From contig CBDCYR010000005.1 of assembly GCA_965224275.1 (NCBI GenBank), positions 682,001-746,000 on the forward strand: a DNA stretch of 64,000 nt, given 5' to 3'. Shown piece after piece: positions 55,820 through 63,528 of the stretch; position 1 is the stretch's first letter; each line of letters opens with the position of its first letter. The stretch is from CAUZWH01 sp965224275 (GTDB lineage Bacteria > Pseudomonadota > Alphaproteobacteria > SHVV01). The notes under the pieces are model-generated. The model made no database searches, was not told where the DNA came from, and saw nothing but the letters and a program-made list of their open reading frames with translations. Position numbers and translations under genes: made by a program.

Positions 55820-56595
55820 CCGTGTTGATGACCGGGCGCAGCGCCATCTTCCACCACCGAGCCATCGATCTCGTGGACGTGGTCGTGGTGATGTTGGTAG
55901 AGCGCAAAGCTCGACGCGACGTGCTCGCCAAACAGTTCGAGATAGCTGGGGTCACGGCTGACGGTGTCGGGCGTGCCGGCACAACACAGGTGCGTATTGA
56001 TGCAAACGACGCGATCGGTGGCCGACATCACATGATGCAGATCATGCGACACCATCAGAACCCCACAGGCGCGCCGGTCCCGGATCGTGCCGATCATCTC
56101 ATAGAGGGCTGCCTGACCGTTCACGTCGATCGCCTGGGCTGGCTCGTCGAGGATCAGCAAGTCGGGTTCGCGGAGCAGCGCCCGCGCCAGCAGCACCCGC
56201 TGGAATTCTCCGCCCGAGATCTCCGACAGCGCCGTGTCCCAGACATGCGAGGCACCAACTTCCGCCAGCACCGCGCGCCGTCGTCCCCCGCCGGCGCGCC
56301 CCGATAGCGCCAGGAAGCGGCTGACCGGCAGCGGCAGGGTTGGGTCGATCGCAAGCTTTTGCGGCATATAGCCGATCGTCAGTCCTGGACGGCGCGTGAT
56401 GGTGCCGGCGCTTGGGTCGACCAATCTCAGGATTGCACGAATCACTGTGGTCTTGCCGGCTCCGTTGGGGCCGATCAGGGTAACGATTTCATTCGTGCCG
56501 ATCGTCAGGTCGACATTGGATAGAATCTCGCGGGCATCGCGCTGCACGTGAAGCCCGCGCACCTCGATGAGGGCCGCCGAGCGAGAATCAGTCAT
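55816..56595 (-). CDS. znuC: Zinc ABC transporter ATPase
   Basis: A 259-residue ATPase. Walker A is Gly-Pro-Asn-Gly-Ala-Gly-Lys-Thr-Thr, the signature Ile-Ser-Gly-Gly-Glu-Phe-Gln-Arg and Walker B Leu-Leu-Ile-Leu-Asp-Glu-Pro-Ala-Gln; the Ala-Gln-Ala-Ile-Asp-Val pattern is typical of ZnuC. The C-terminus is His-rich (Tyr-Gln-His-His-His-Asp-His-Val-His, ending His-Gln-His-Gly), probably for zinc sensing. It is coupled to znuB by a four-base overlap. A 59-bp gap separates it from zur, so zur-znuC-znuB are likely one transcript from the Zur-box promoter. Confidence 0.95.
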   Translation of the reverse strand: MTDSRSAALIEVRGLHVQRDAREILSNVDLTIGTNEIVTLIGPNGAGKTTVIRAILRLVDPSAGTITRRPGLTIGYMPQKLAIDPTLPLPVSRFLALSGRAGGGRRRAVLAEVGASHVWDTALSEISGGEFQRVLLARALLREPDLLILDEPAQAIDVNGQAALYEMIGTIRDRRACGVLMVSHDLHHVMSATDRVVCINTHLCCAGTPDTVSRDPSYLELFGEHVASSFALYQHHHDHVHEIDGSVVEDGAAPGHQHG

Positions 56596-56654
56596 GCCCA
56601 GTCATGACCGGTCACGCCCAGTCATGCCCTTGGGGGGTCGCGGTGCCATCGTGA

Positions 56655-57173
56655 TCAGGCCGGTGAACATTGGCGGCACAGACCGGTCGCTTCGATGGTG
56701 CGCGATTTGAGCGTAAAGCCGAGTTGCGTTGCGGAGTGGGCAACCGCCCGATCAATTCCCGAGTCTTCGATTTCGACCGCGTCGCCGCAGGCGTCGCAAA
56801 TCAAGAACAGACCGCGATGGGCGTGTTCGGGATCGGCACATCCCACGAATGCGTTGAGGCTTTGAATACGGTGCACCAATCCTTGGTCGAGCAGAAACTC
56901 CAGCGCCCGGTAAACCGTCGGGGGAGCGGCCGAGGGATGCGCCGGCTTCAAGCCGTCCAACAGCGCGTAAGCACCAGCGGGACGATGGCTCTCCCACACC
57001 AATTCGAGGACCCGCCGGCGCAGCGGTGTCAGTCGCGCGTCGCGCTCCTTGCATACGCTTTCTGCCGTCGCCATTGCGTCTTCGATGCAACGCTGGTGAT
57101 CATGGGCGTTGTTCCACGCACCCTCCGAGGGCAGGTTCGATTCGAGGCCGGAACTCTTGGCCGAGCCTTGCAT
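56655..57173 (-). CDS. zur: Zinc-uptake regulator, Fur family
   Basis: A 172-residue Fur-family repressor. The winged helix has Leu-Thr-Pro-Leu-Arg-Arg-Arg-Val-Leu-Glu-Leu-Val-Trp and Pro-Pro-Thr-Val-Tyr-Arg-Ala-Leu-Glu-Phe-Leu. His-Arg-Ile-Gln-Ser and His-Ala-His-Arg-Gly contribute to the regulatory zinc site. The structural zinc Cys are in Cys-Asp-Ala-Cys and Cys-Arg-Gln-Cys. The early His-Asp-His-Gln-Arg-Cys is usual for alphaproteobacterial Zur. Its gene starts 43 bases from the palindrome shared with znuA, so it should repress its own operon and znuA when zinc is plentiful. Confidence 0.92.
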   Translation of the reverse strand: MQGSAKSSGLESNLPSEGAWNNAHDHQRCIEDAMATAESVCKERDARLTPLRRRVLELVWESHRPAGAYALLDGLKPAHPSAAPPTVYRALEFLLDQGLVHRIQSLNAFVGCADPEHAHRGLFLICDACGDAVEIEDSGIDRAVAHSATQLGFTLKSRTIEATGLCRQCSPA

Positions 57174-57215
57174 CTCAAGTCTCTTTCGTTCGTGGCAGGG
57201 GCGACTAAAACGTGT

Positions 57216-57248
57216 AACAGTATAACATAACGGTTATGTTATACTGTT
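57216..57248. promoter_or_regulatory. Zur box (perfect palindrome)
   Basis: AACAGTATAACATAA (57216-57230) and TTATGTTATACTGTT (57234-57248) are exact reverse complements around CGG. It sits in the divergent gap between zur-znuCB and znuA, contains the AT-rich TATAACATAA type half-site known for Zur boxes, and would cover both promoters. Confidence 0.88.
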
Positions 57249-57278
57249 TCAGAATCCTCTCGCAAACAGGACGTCATC

Positions 57279-58265
57279 TTGAACGCTATGGGTCGCGTCG
57301 TCGTGGCCGTGCCACTTGCCCTACTGCTGGGCCTATCGCCTGCGCAGGCCGGGCCCAATGTGGTGGTCAGCGTCCTGCCCATCCACTCATTGGTTGCCGG
57401 CGTCATGCAGGGCATCGCTGCGCCGAGCTTAATCTTGAAGGGTGGTGCGTCGCCGCACACCTACGCGTTGAAGCCATCGGATGCGCGTAAGCTACAAAAT
57501 GCAGACGCGGTTTTCTGGGTCGGCGATGGATTGGAATCCTTTTTGGCCAAACCGATCCAGGCGCTCGCTCAAAACGCCAGGATCGTCACGCTCTCGGCCG
57601 TGCAATCGATACACCTGCTGGCAATACGCAAAAACGGTGTGTGGACGGGAAATACCCACCAGCATGCCGGACGCGACGAAGTGCCGCACGAACCGGCGGT
57701 TGGCACGAACGATGGACACCATCCTGATCCACTTGGCAGCGGACGATACGATCCTCACATCTGGCTCGATCCGGCCAACGCCGCGGCGATCGTGGTGACC
57801 GCCGTGGCGGTGTTGAGCGGCATCGATCAATCCCATGCGAGAACCTACCAGGCCAATGGCGCGACTCTATTGCGCCGGATCGAGCGGCTCGAGACGACGC
57901 TGTACCGCCATTTCGCCAGCGTGAAACAACACCCCTATGTCGTGTTCCACGACGCTTACCAGTATTTCGAAACGTCGTTCGGTTTGCAGCCAATCGGGTC
58001 GATCTCGATTGCGCCCGAACGCATCCCCGGCGCCAAACGGCTCGCCGCCCTTCGCCACCGGATGCGTGCGCTCGAGGCCACCTGCATATTCGCCGAACCG
58101 CAATTCAAACCGGCGATCGTGGCGACAGTCGCCGAAGGAACCGGTGCCCGCATCGGCGTGCTCGATCCGCTCGGAACCAGCCTCGCTTCCGGGCCAAACG
58201 CCTACTTCCGCTTAATGGAGAATCTAGCCGTATCCTTGCGAACCTGTCTGGCCATCCCATCCTAG
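57279..58265 (+). CDS. znuA: Zinc ABC transporter substrate-binding protein
   Basis: A 328-residue periplasmic zinc binder of the cluster A-I family. A TTG start at 57279 fits the AGGA site eight bases upstream; the ATG at 57288 is too far from it. The signal peptide ends near Pro-Ala-Gln-Ala. The ligands are His in Gly-Gly-Ala-Ser-Pro-His-Thr-Tyr, His in Tyr-Asp-Pro-His-Ile-Trp-Leu-Asp, His in Val-Val-Phe-His-Asp-Ala-Tyr and a late Asp (Leu-Asp-Pro-Leu-Gly). The loop with scattered His (Thr-His-Gln-His, Asp-Gly-His-His-Pro) is shorter than in E. coli. It hands zinc to ZnuB. Confidence 0.94.
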   Translation: MNAMGRVVVAVPLALLLGLSPAQAGPNVVVSVLPIHSLVAGVMQGIAAPSLILKGGASPHTYALKPSDARKLQNADAVFWVGDGLESFLAKPIQALAQNARIVTLSAVQSIHLLAIRKNGVWTGNTHQHAGRDEVPHEPAVGTNDGHHPDPLGSGRYDPHIWLDPANAAAIVVTAVAVLSGIDQSHARTYQANGATLLRRIERLETTLYRHFASVKQHPYVVFHDAYQYFETSFGLQPIGSISIAPERIPGAKRLAALRHRMRALEATCIFAEPQFKPAIVATVAEGTGARIGVLDPLGTSLASGPNAYFRLMENLAVSLRTCLAIPS

Positions 58266-58465
58266 GGCGCTTCTTGTGGAGCTCCGCCCGATCGTTCCCA
58301 CTTCCGAAGCAATACAATCGTGAGCAGCCCCTGTGTGAGCAGAAACAACGAGCCCAGCCAGAGGTAAGGCTCCACGTCATCAGAGCGACCGACGTGAACG
58401 GCGTGGGCGATGGCCAAAACAATCAGTAGGATCGCGCCGGCAGAGACGAGTCTATTCAAAATCAT
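58262..58465 (-). CDS. Small two-helix membrane protein
   Basis: A 67-residue protein starting Met-Ile-Leu-Asn-Arg-Leu-Val-Ser-Ala at 58465. Two hydrophobic stretches (Ala-Ile-Leu-Leu-Ile-Val-Leu-Ala-Ile-Ala; Trp-Leu-Gly-Ser-Leu-Phe-Leu-Leu-Thr-Gln) flank a polar His-Val-Gly-Arg-Ser-Asp loop, and it ends in basic and Pro-rich residues. I do not recognise it. Its stop overlaps the last bases of znuA on the other strand. The longer frame to 58681 runs through the SDR gene and is not used. Confidence 0.5.
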   Translation of the reverse strand: MILNRLVSAGAILLIVLAIAHAVHVGRSDDVEPYLWLGSLFLLTQGLLTIVLLRKWERSGGAPQEAP

Positions 58466-58493
58466 GAGTCGAAACCCCAGCGAGATAACACCG

Positions 58494-59291
58494 ATGGAGA
58501 TAGTGGATGGCGAAACGCACGATCTCAAAACGCCCCCCAGCCGGAAACGTAAATCATCAACCCAGGTCGCGGTTGTCACCGGTGGCGGGACCGGGCTCGG
58601 CCGGGCATCGGCAACCCGATTGTCCCGCGATGGCTTCGCCGTCGCCGTGCTGGGTCGGCGCGCCAACCGGCTGAAGGCCAAACGTGGCGAAGACCTCCAC
58701 GCTTATCCCTGTGATATCAGCGATCGCGACCAGGTCCGAACGACGATCGATGCGATTCGTGCCGACCTCGGCGGCATCGATGTCCTGTTTAACTGTGCCG
58801 GTGTATTTCGTGAGGTTCCCGTCACCAAAACCACGCCCGAGCAGATCGATCATCTGATTGGCATCAATCTGTTGGGCACGATCAACATGACCGTCGCCTG
58901 CGTACCGGCGCTGAAGAAATCCAAAGGCGCGATCATCAATATGAGTTCAGCGCTCACCGCCCGGCCCTACCACGGGATTTCGCTCTACTGTGCGTCAAAG
59001 GGTGGGGTTGAAGCGTACACGCGCGCACTTGCGGTCGAGCTGGCGCGTTTTGGCGTGCGGGCAAACGTGATTCTGCCAGGTCTCGTGCGTAGCGAGATCT
59101 TTGCCGCTGAAGGCTGGAGCGAGAAAATGCTCGACGCTGAGTTGCGGCGCTGGGGCAAGACCTACCCGCTGGGCCGGGCCGGCGAACCCGAGGATATCGC
59201 CGGTCTGGTCTCCTATCTCGCATCCACCGACGCATCGTGGGTGACCGGGGTTTCGATACCCGTCGAAGGCGGCAAGATCGTCGGCGGTTAG
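58494..59291 (+). CDS. Short-chain dehydrogenase/reductase
   Basis: A 265-residue SDR if started at the ATG at 58494; earlier in-frame starts at 58464 and 58410 exist. The first 22 residues are a polar extension. The coenzyme site is Val-Thr-Gly-Gly-Gly-Thr-Gly-Leu-Gly-Arg. Asp in Tyr-Pro-Cys-Asp-Ile-Ser, Asn-Cys-Ala-Gly, the catalytic Ser in Asn-Met-Ser-Ser-Ala and Tyr/Lys in Tyr-Cys-Ala-Ser-Lys complete the set. The C-terminal Trp-Val-Thr-Gly-Val-Ser-Ile-Pro-Val-Glu-Gly-Gly is standard. The substrate is unknown. An IS630 element is inserted directly after its stop. Confidence 0.88.
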   Translation: MEIVDGETHDLKTPPSRKRKSSTQVAVVTGGGTGLGRASATRLSRDGFAVAVLGRRANRLKAKRGEDLHAYPCDISDRDQVRTTIDAIRADLGGIDVLFNCAGVFREVPVTKTTPEQIDHLIGINLLGTINMTVACVPALKKSKGAIINMSSALTARPYHGISLYCASKGGVEAYTRALAVELARFGVRANVILPGLVRSEIFAAEGWSEKMLDAELRRWGKTYPLGRAGEPEDIAGLVSYLASTDASWVTGVSIPVEGGKIVGG

Positions 59292-59292
59292 G

Positions 59293-60463
59293 TTATACCA
59301 CCGAGCGGAATGCCTGACTCACGTTGGGGATTCCCAAGCGGTCCGATCTCTGACTCTTTGTGGTGAACCAATGAGGTTCGCCATGGCAGCGCCTGTCGAC
59401 TTACGGAACGATTTTGACAGCGTCTCACTGCGGCGCCTCGCGAAGAGGACCAGGGACGCGACCCAGAGCCGTCGTCTGCTGGCGTTGGCCGAGGTCTACG
59501 ATGGTGGCAGCAGGACGGATGCGTCGCGGATCGGCGGCGTCGGTCTGCAGATCATTCGCGACTGGGTGCTGCGCTTCAACGCCCGCGGACCGGACGGGCT
59601 GGTCGATGGGAAGTCACCGGGCGCACCCTCGAAGCTCAACGCCGATCACCGCCGCGCACTGGCGGAGGTTGTTGAGGCCGGCCCGGTCCCGGCGGTCGAC
59701 GGCGTCGTGCGCTGGCGGCGCAAGGACCTGGCGCGGTGGCTCTTGGAGACGTTCGCCATCTCGCTCGACGAGACCACGGTCGGGCGCGAGTTGAAGGCGC
59801 TCGGCTTCGCCAAGATCTCGGCGCGGCCGCGCCACTACGCGCAAAACGAGCTGGCCGTCGAGGCTTTTAAAAAAAACTTCCCCGCCGAACTGGCGAAGAT
59901 CCGGGCGAGGCTCCCGAAAGGCGTCGAGATAGAGCTGTGGTGGCAAGATGAAGCCCGCATCGGCCAGAAGAATAAGCTCACACGCCGATGGGCCAGACGT
60001 GGCACGCGCCCGCGGGCGCCCCGCGACCAGCGCACCGAATGGGCCTATATCTTCGGCGCGATCTGTCCCGCGAAGGGGAAAGGCGCCGGGCTGGTCATGC
60101 CCTGGTGCGACACCGACGCCATGGCGGCGCACCTCATCGAGATCAGTGCCGCCGTCGATCCCGGCGCCCATGCGGTGCTGATCGTCGATCAGGCCGGTTG
60201 GCACTTGACGCCCAAGCTGGCGATCCCCGACAACATCACCGTCCTGGCGCTGCCGCCACGATCGCCCGAGTTGAACCCGGTGGAGAATGTCTGGCAATTC
60301 ATGCGCGACAACTGGTTGTCGAACCGGATCTTCAAATCCTACGAAGACATCGTCGCGCTGTGCTGCCAAGCCTGGAACAACCTCATCGACCAACCATGGA
60401 AGATCATGTCCCTCGGCATGCGCAAATGGGCGCATGGGTTCTGATCAATGACCGTTGGTATTA
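59293..60463 (+). mobile_element. IS630-family insertion sequence
   Basis: TTATACCACCG at the left (59293) and CGTTGGTATTA at the right (up to 60463) form short, imperfect terminal inverted repeats around the transposase gene, with TA at the edges as expected for this family's target choice. The element begins two bases after the SDR stop codon. Confidence 0.7.
59371..60444 (+). CDS. IS630-family transposase
   Basis: A 357-residue transposase of the IS630-Tc1-mariner class. The N-terminal helix-turn-helix region (Ala-Ser-Arg-Ile-Gly-Gly-Val-Gly-Leu-Gln-Ile-Ile-Arg-Asp-Trp) is followed by the DDE core: Asp in Trp-Trp-Gln-Asp-Glu-Ala-Arg, Asp in Ile-Val-Asp-Gln-Ala-Gly-Trp-His, and Glu in Ser-Pro-Glu-Leu-Asn-Pro-Val-Glu-Asn. 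It is full length in one frame and ends with Trp-Ala-His-Gly-Phe. The ATG at 59371 or Met5 may be the start. Confidence 0.93.
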   Translation: MRFAMAAPVDLRNDFDSVSLRRLAKRTRDATQSRRLLALAEVYDGGSRTDASRIGGVGLQIIRDWVLRFNARGPDGLVDGKSPGAPSKLNADHRRALAEVVEAGPVPAVDGVVRWRRKDLARWLLETFAISLDETTVGRELKALGFAKISARPRHYAQNELAVEAFKKNFPAELAKIRARLPKGVEIELWWQDEARIGQKNKLTRRWARRGTRPRAPRDQRTEWAYIFGAICPAKGKGAGLVMPWCDTDAMAAHLIEISAAVDPGAHAVLIVDQAGWHLTPKLAIPDNITVLALPPRSPELNPVENVWQFMRDNWLSNRIFKSYEDIVALCCQAWNNLIDQPWKIMSLGMRKWAHGF

Positions 60464-60481
60464 GGTCACGTCATGCAGAAA

Positions 60482-60611
60482 GCTCCCTCTCCCTCGGGGG
60501 AGAGGGCGGGGGTGAGGGGAAAAAAATGAAAACTCGCCCGTTCCCAAGGATTGAGAGTTCGAGGTCGGGACCGTCGCGCCAGTGGCCGGGCGTAAGCCCG
60601 CCTGAGGGGGC
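60482..60611. repeat. Intergenic palindromic repeat, half copy with variant core
   Basis: CTCCCTCTCCCTCGGGGGAG and GGCGGGGGTGAGGGG form a short hairpin at 60482-60520. Near 60569, GACCGTCGCGCCAGTGGC matches 18 bases of the 38-bp block found at 6267 and 33151. The rest has changed or been lost. Confidence 0.65.
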
Positions 60612-60641
60612 TTCTTAAGATTATTCTTGAAAGCGCGCCGC

Positions 60642-61917
60642 TCACTCTGCGGCGATATTTGAGATCCCGGTTTGCGGGCCAATGCCCATCAGATCGCACC
60701 AGTAACGCCAGAACCCGCGCACCGAGCTTTCGGTCAGCAGATGATCATCCTTGAGCGGAATATCGCCGAGCCCGTCCATCGCCAGCACCGAATGGGCATC
60801 CGCATAGTCACCATGGATGCCGAGCTGTAACAGTCGTCCGGCTTCTCCGTCTTCCATCGAGACCAGGCCGCCGGGGCCGACCAGATTGACCTGCTTGGCC
60901 CGCATGTGGCGCAGTTCCGCAGAGTCGTCGGCGTATCCGAAATAGGTCCAGTAGAGTTCGTATTCGGTGGCGTTGCGGGGCCGGATCTGTCGCGTCGCCA
61001 GCGTGTTGGAGAGGCGTTGGACCAGTAGGTTCGGGAAGAAGGCGCACAATAAAACCGCGCGCTCGTCGTTCATCTCGACGATGTATTCGTTGAACGAGGG
61101 ATCCTGCAGGGTGAGGCCTTCTTCGGAGCGTCGTGTCGCCGTAGTCACTGGTGTCGCCGAGGACCTCCTCGCTTGGCACCACGTAGACGATGCGATGCCG
61201 CGCGCGGTCATCCATCTCCGATCCGCCCTTGTGGGTTGCCCGCGACAGGCCAAACGTCACCAGAAATTTATGCAGCAGCACGCCGTGGTAATCGTCGAGC
61301 AGATTTTCGTAATACAGCTTCCAATTGGCCGGGATCCGCTGGCGCGAATAGCCGATGATCTCGATTGGTTTGGCGAAGATGGTGTCGAGATAGTCCAGCA
61401 TCGGTGGGCCCAGGAAATCTTCGAGCGGTTCGATCTCTTCGGCAAATGACACGAATACGACGCCGCGATAACTCGCGACCTTCAGGGTGCGCAAACCATG
61501 CTCGCCCATCTCGAAGTCGGCCGGCATTCCGCCCTTGCCTTTAAGGCCGCGCAGGAACGGCACGCCGATCAAATTGCCTTTCTGGTCGTAGCACCAGTGG
61601 TGGTAGATGCAGGTGAAATCCTTGGCCGTGCCCGACGTCGTGCGCACCAATAGCGTTCCGCGGTGAGCGCAGCGATTGACGAACGCGGTCAAACCGCCGT
61701 CGTCGGCACGAACGATCACAACCGGTGTGTCGCCGATATAGGTCGTCTGGTAGTCGCCCGAGCTGGGTACTTCCGCCTCTAGGCAGGCATAGGCCCACAC
61801 CCGGCCGCGAAAGATTCGCTGCTGCTCGAGCTCGTGGATTTCCTGATCGACGAACACGGAGTAGGGCACGCGGCTGAAATCGACCTCCGGCCAATCGTGG
61901 GTCTGAGGGTGAACCAT
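60642..61917 (-). pseudogene. Rieske-type oxygenase alpha subunit, frameshifted
   Basis: The first frame (61917 to about 61130) starts Met-Val-His-Pro-Gln-Thr-His-Asp-Trp. It has the Rieske ligands Cys-Ala-His-Arg-Gly and Cys-Ile-Tyr-His and the iron-site segment Asn-Leu-Leu-Asp-Asp-Tyr-His-Gly-Val-Leu-Leu-His. Near 61128-61136 one base is gained or lost; the next frame continues Ser-Glu-Glu-Gly-Leu-Thr-Leu-Gln-Asp-Pro-Ser to the stop at 60642. The joined protein is about 424 residues and otherwise well kept. It may be a recent break or a read error. A degraded repeat and IS630 lie just downstream. Confidence 0.8.
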
Positions 61918-62082
61918 TTAACTCTCCAATCGTCCGGGCAAATCCAACTAAGCCTGACGCGAATCGCGCGCATGACCCTGAGTATAGCGGCCGTTACACC
62001 TTCAGGTCACTGAGCCGACGCTATCAACCGAAGATATCGCGCTGCCCGCGCAACCAACGAGCGGCGTCGAGCACGTCGAACA

Positions 62083-62317
62083 TCAGCGAGATCCGACGGC
62101 GACGACGTCGTGGTGGGATACTGCCACCTTAGCGGCAAAGACGTACTGGTAGTCGGGCTCGTTGAAGGGTGCGTCGCCGTGGATGACGAGCACCAGAACG
62201 GGACATTCGCCTTTTTCTTCGCTTGCGAACGCCCTCATTCGCAGGCGATAGGGATCCGCCCTGCACCCACGAGTCCTCTTCAGCGTCGGATAGGGCCGTT
62301 TGGGATTTTGCTTTCAC
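62083..62317 (-). pseudogene. Truncated, frameshifted copy of the alpha/beta hydrolase
   Basis: It starts Met-Lys-Ala-Lys-Ser-Gln-Thr-Ala and shares Asp-Ser-Trp-Val-Gln-Gly-Gly-Ser with the intact gene at 45089 (Gln-Ser-Trp-Val-Gln-Gly-Gly-Ser). A frame change follows, then Val-Ile-His-Gly-Asp-Ala-Pro-Phe-Asn-Glu-Pro-Asp-Tyr and Tyr-Val-Phe-Ala-Ala-Lys, and a stop at 62083. The part with the nucleophile Ser is missing. The DNA match is clear. The remaining gaps 61918-62082 and 62318-62460 show nothing. Confidence 0.75.
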
Positions 62318-62460
62318 CAGCCATCCTCCCGCAACGCAACCTCGTCACCGAGTCTACGCCCATGGAGAAATCAATATCCGCACCCGGCAGCCAATTGCAG
62401 ACATGGTACCTATCGCTGGGCGCCCTCTAACCGCCGTAATCCCTTCTTGACAGCGCGGTT

Positions 62461-62796
62461 TCAGCTATCGCTTTCCAGCGCGTCCTGTTGCGTTGCAAGT
62501 ACCTTAATTATCGAGTTGAACCCGGATATCTCAAACACCTCTTCTACGACTCTGTTGAGGCCGCACACCCGTAGATCGCCCCCGATCCCATCTAACTGCT
62601 TGGACACGGCGAGCAAGACCCTAAGGCCGGCGCTGCTTATGTATGCCAGGTCGCTCAGATCGATCAGTACTCTGGTTGTACCCTTCTCTATCAGAGAGGA
62701 CAGTTGCTCGTGCGCATCGGGGGAGGTTTGTGTATCCAGCCTGCCTTCGATGCTAACAATCTGAACGTCACGCTCGGACTTGACCGATAATTCCAT
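62461..62796 (-). CDS. STAS-domain anti-sigma factor antagonist (RsbV/SpoIIAA-like)
   Basis: A 111-residue single STAS domain. The phosphorylatable Ser is in Tyr-Ile-Ser-Ser-Ala-Gly-Leu-Arg-Val-Leu, near residue 56. The earlier Ile-Glu-Gly-Arg-Leu-Asp-Thr-Gln-Thr-Ser and Val-Leu-Ile-Asp-Leu-Ser-Asp-Leu are also typical. In partner switching it is phosphorylated by an RsbW kinase and dephosphorylated by a SpoIIE-type phosphatase. Both partners are encoded just upstream on the same strand but look broken, so this protein may now rely on partners elsewhere. Confidence 0.9.
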   Translation of the reverse strand: MELSVKSERDVQIVSIEGRLDTQTSPDAHEQLSSLIEKGTTRVLIDLSDLAYISSAGLRVLLAVSKQLDGIGGDLRVCGLNRVVEEVFEISGFNSIIKVLATQQDALESDS

Positions 62797-62811
62797 TCGT
62801 TTGCTCCAAAT

Positions 62812-63108
62812 CTAGTGGATGAAATCCAACATATGGTACCCATACGACGGCTTGCCGAGTTCGCCGGTTAGGCGCGCGAAGCGTGGCGATGCCCCAAGGG
62901 ATGGTTGGGCATCGGAAGCTTCGTGTAACGCGGCCGGCGAGCTCGGCGAGCCGACCTGTGGGTCGCCTATCCCGGCCCCTGGGTGCGTCGAAACCCCTCG
63001 ACGATGCCCAACGGTCCCTTGGGGGCATCGACCTGCGGGCTTCCTCCTGCCGAGCTACCGGGATACGCGATCGTATGGGTAGGTCCATCGTTGGATTCCA
63101 TCCACTAG
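62812..63108. repeat. Large imperfect inverted repeat (about 100-bp arms)
   Basis: The left arm (62812-62916) and the right arm (63000-63108, reversed) share CTAGTGGAT at the outer ends, AATCCAAC, CCCATACGA, a CCCAAGGGA segment and GTTGGGCATCG at the inner ends, with mismatches between. The 83-base centre could fold as well. No reading frame is convincing. It lies between the STAS gene and the RsbW-like remnant and looks like a MITE-type element or a big intergenic hairpin. Confidence 0.75.
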
Positions 63109-63163
63109 TGTTGGCTCCGCGTGCCCCTTGGTTCTCGCTCATAATTCGGGCGAGTGATTCGGT

Positions 63164-63528
63164 CGGCACGTTGCGATCATGATCCGGCGCCGGTTTCGTC
63201 ACGCGCACCAAGCTAGCGTGACCAGCGTTAGGACATTCTTATCTATCCGGCGCTGGTAGGAAACATCGTCAACCAGATTCCGGATCCAGGTGAATTCCCA
63301 GGCCACCGAGTTCGCGCTCCAGCGAGAGACGCCCTGGTATCTGGCGCCACCTGCGCTCAGTGGATTGAACGGGATACCGTCGTCTTCAAAGATCGCGGTC
63401 AGTCGATTCGCCGCGCACGTAGATACCACGCTTATCTGGCCGTGTTCTGGTCCGAGTCACGATACGCAAAGGAGACGATGTTGTTCAGAAGTTCGTCAAA
63501 GGCGCCGGATCATGATCGCAACGTGCCG
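63164..63528. repeat. 28-bp perfect inverted repeats bracketing the RsbW remnant
   Basis: Bases 63164-63191 and 63501-63528 are exact reverse complements over 28 bp; each begins with CGGCACGTTGCGATCATG on its own strand. They are 309 bp apart and bracket the broken kinase domain. The right one falls inside the phosphatase-kinase frame and puts a stop there. Confidence 0.85.
63199..63505 (-). pseudogene. RsbW-like anti-sigma kinase domain, degraded
   Basis: On the minus strand the pieces read Phe-Asp-Glu-Leu-Leu-Asn-Asn-Ile-Val-Ser-Phe-Ala-Tyr (N-box), then after a frame break Arg-Leu-Thr-Ala-Ile-Phe-Glu-Asp-Asp-Gly-Ile-Pro-Phe-Asn-Pro (G1 box). After two more breaks come Leu-Gly-Gly-Leu-Gly-Ile-His-Leu and Asn-Leu-Val-Asp-Asp-Val-Ser-Tyr-Gln-Arg-Arg. 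This is a HATPase_c domain of the serine-kinase type in at least three frames, so it is not functional as read. Its first part (Leu-Gln-Ile-Thr-Leu-Lys-Asn-Asn) is fused to the phosphatase gene upstream. Confidence 0.75.
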
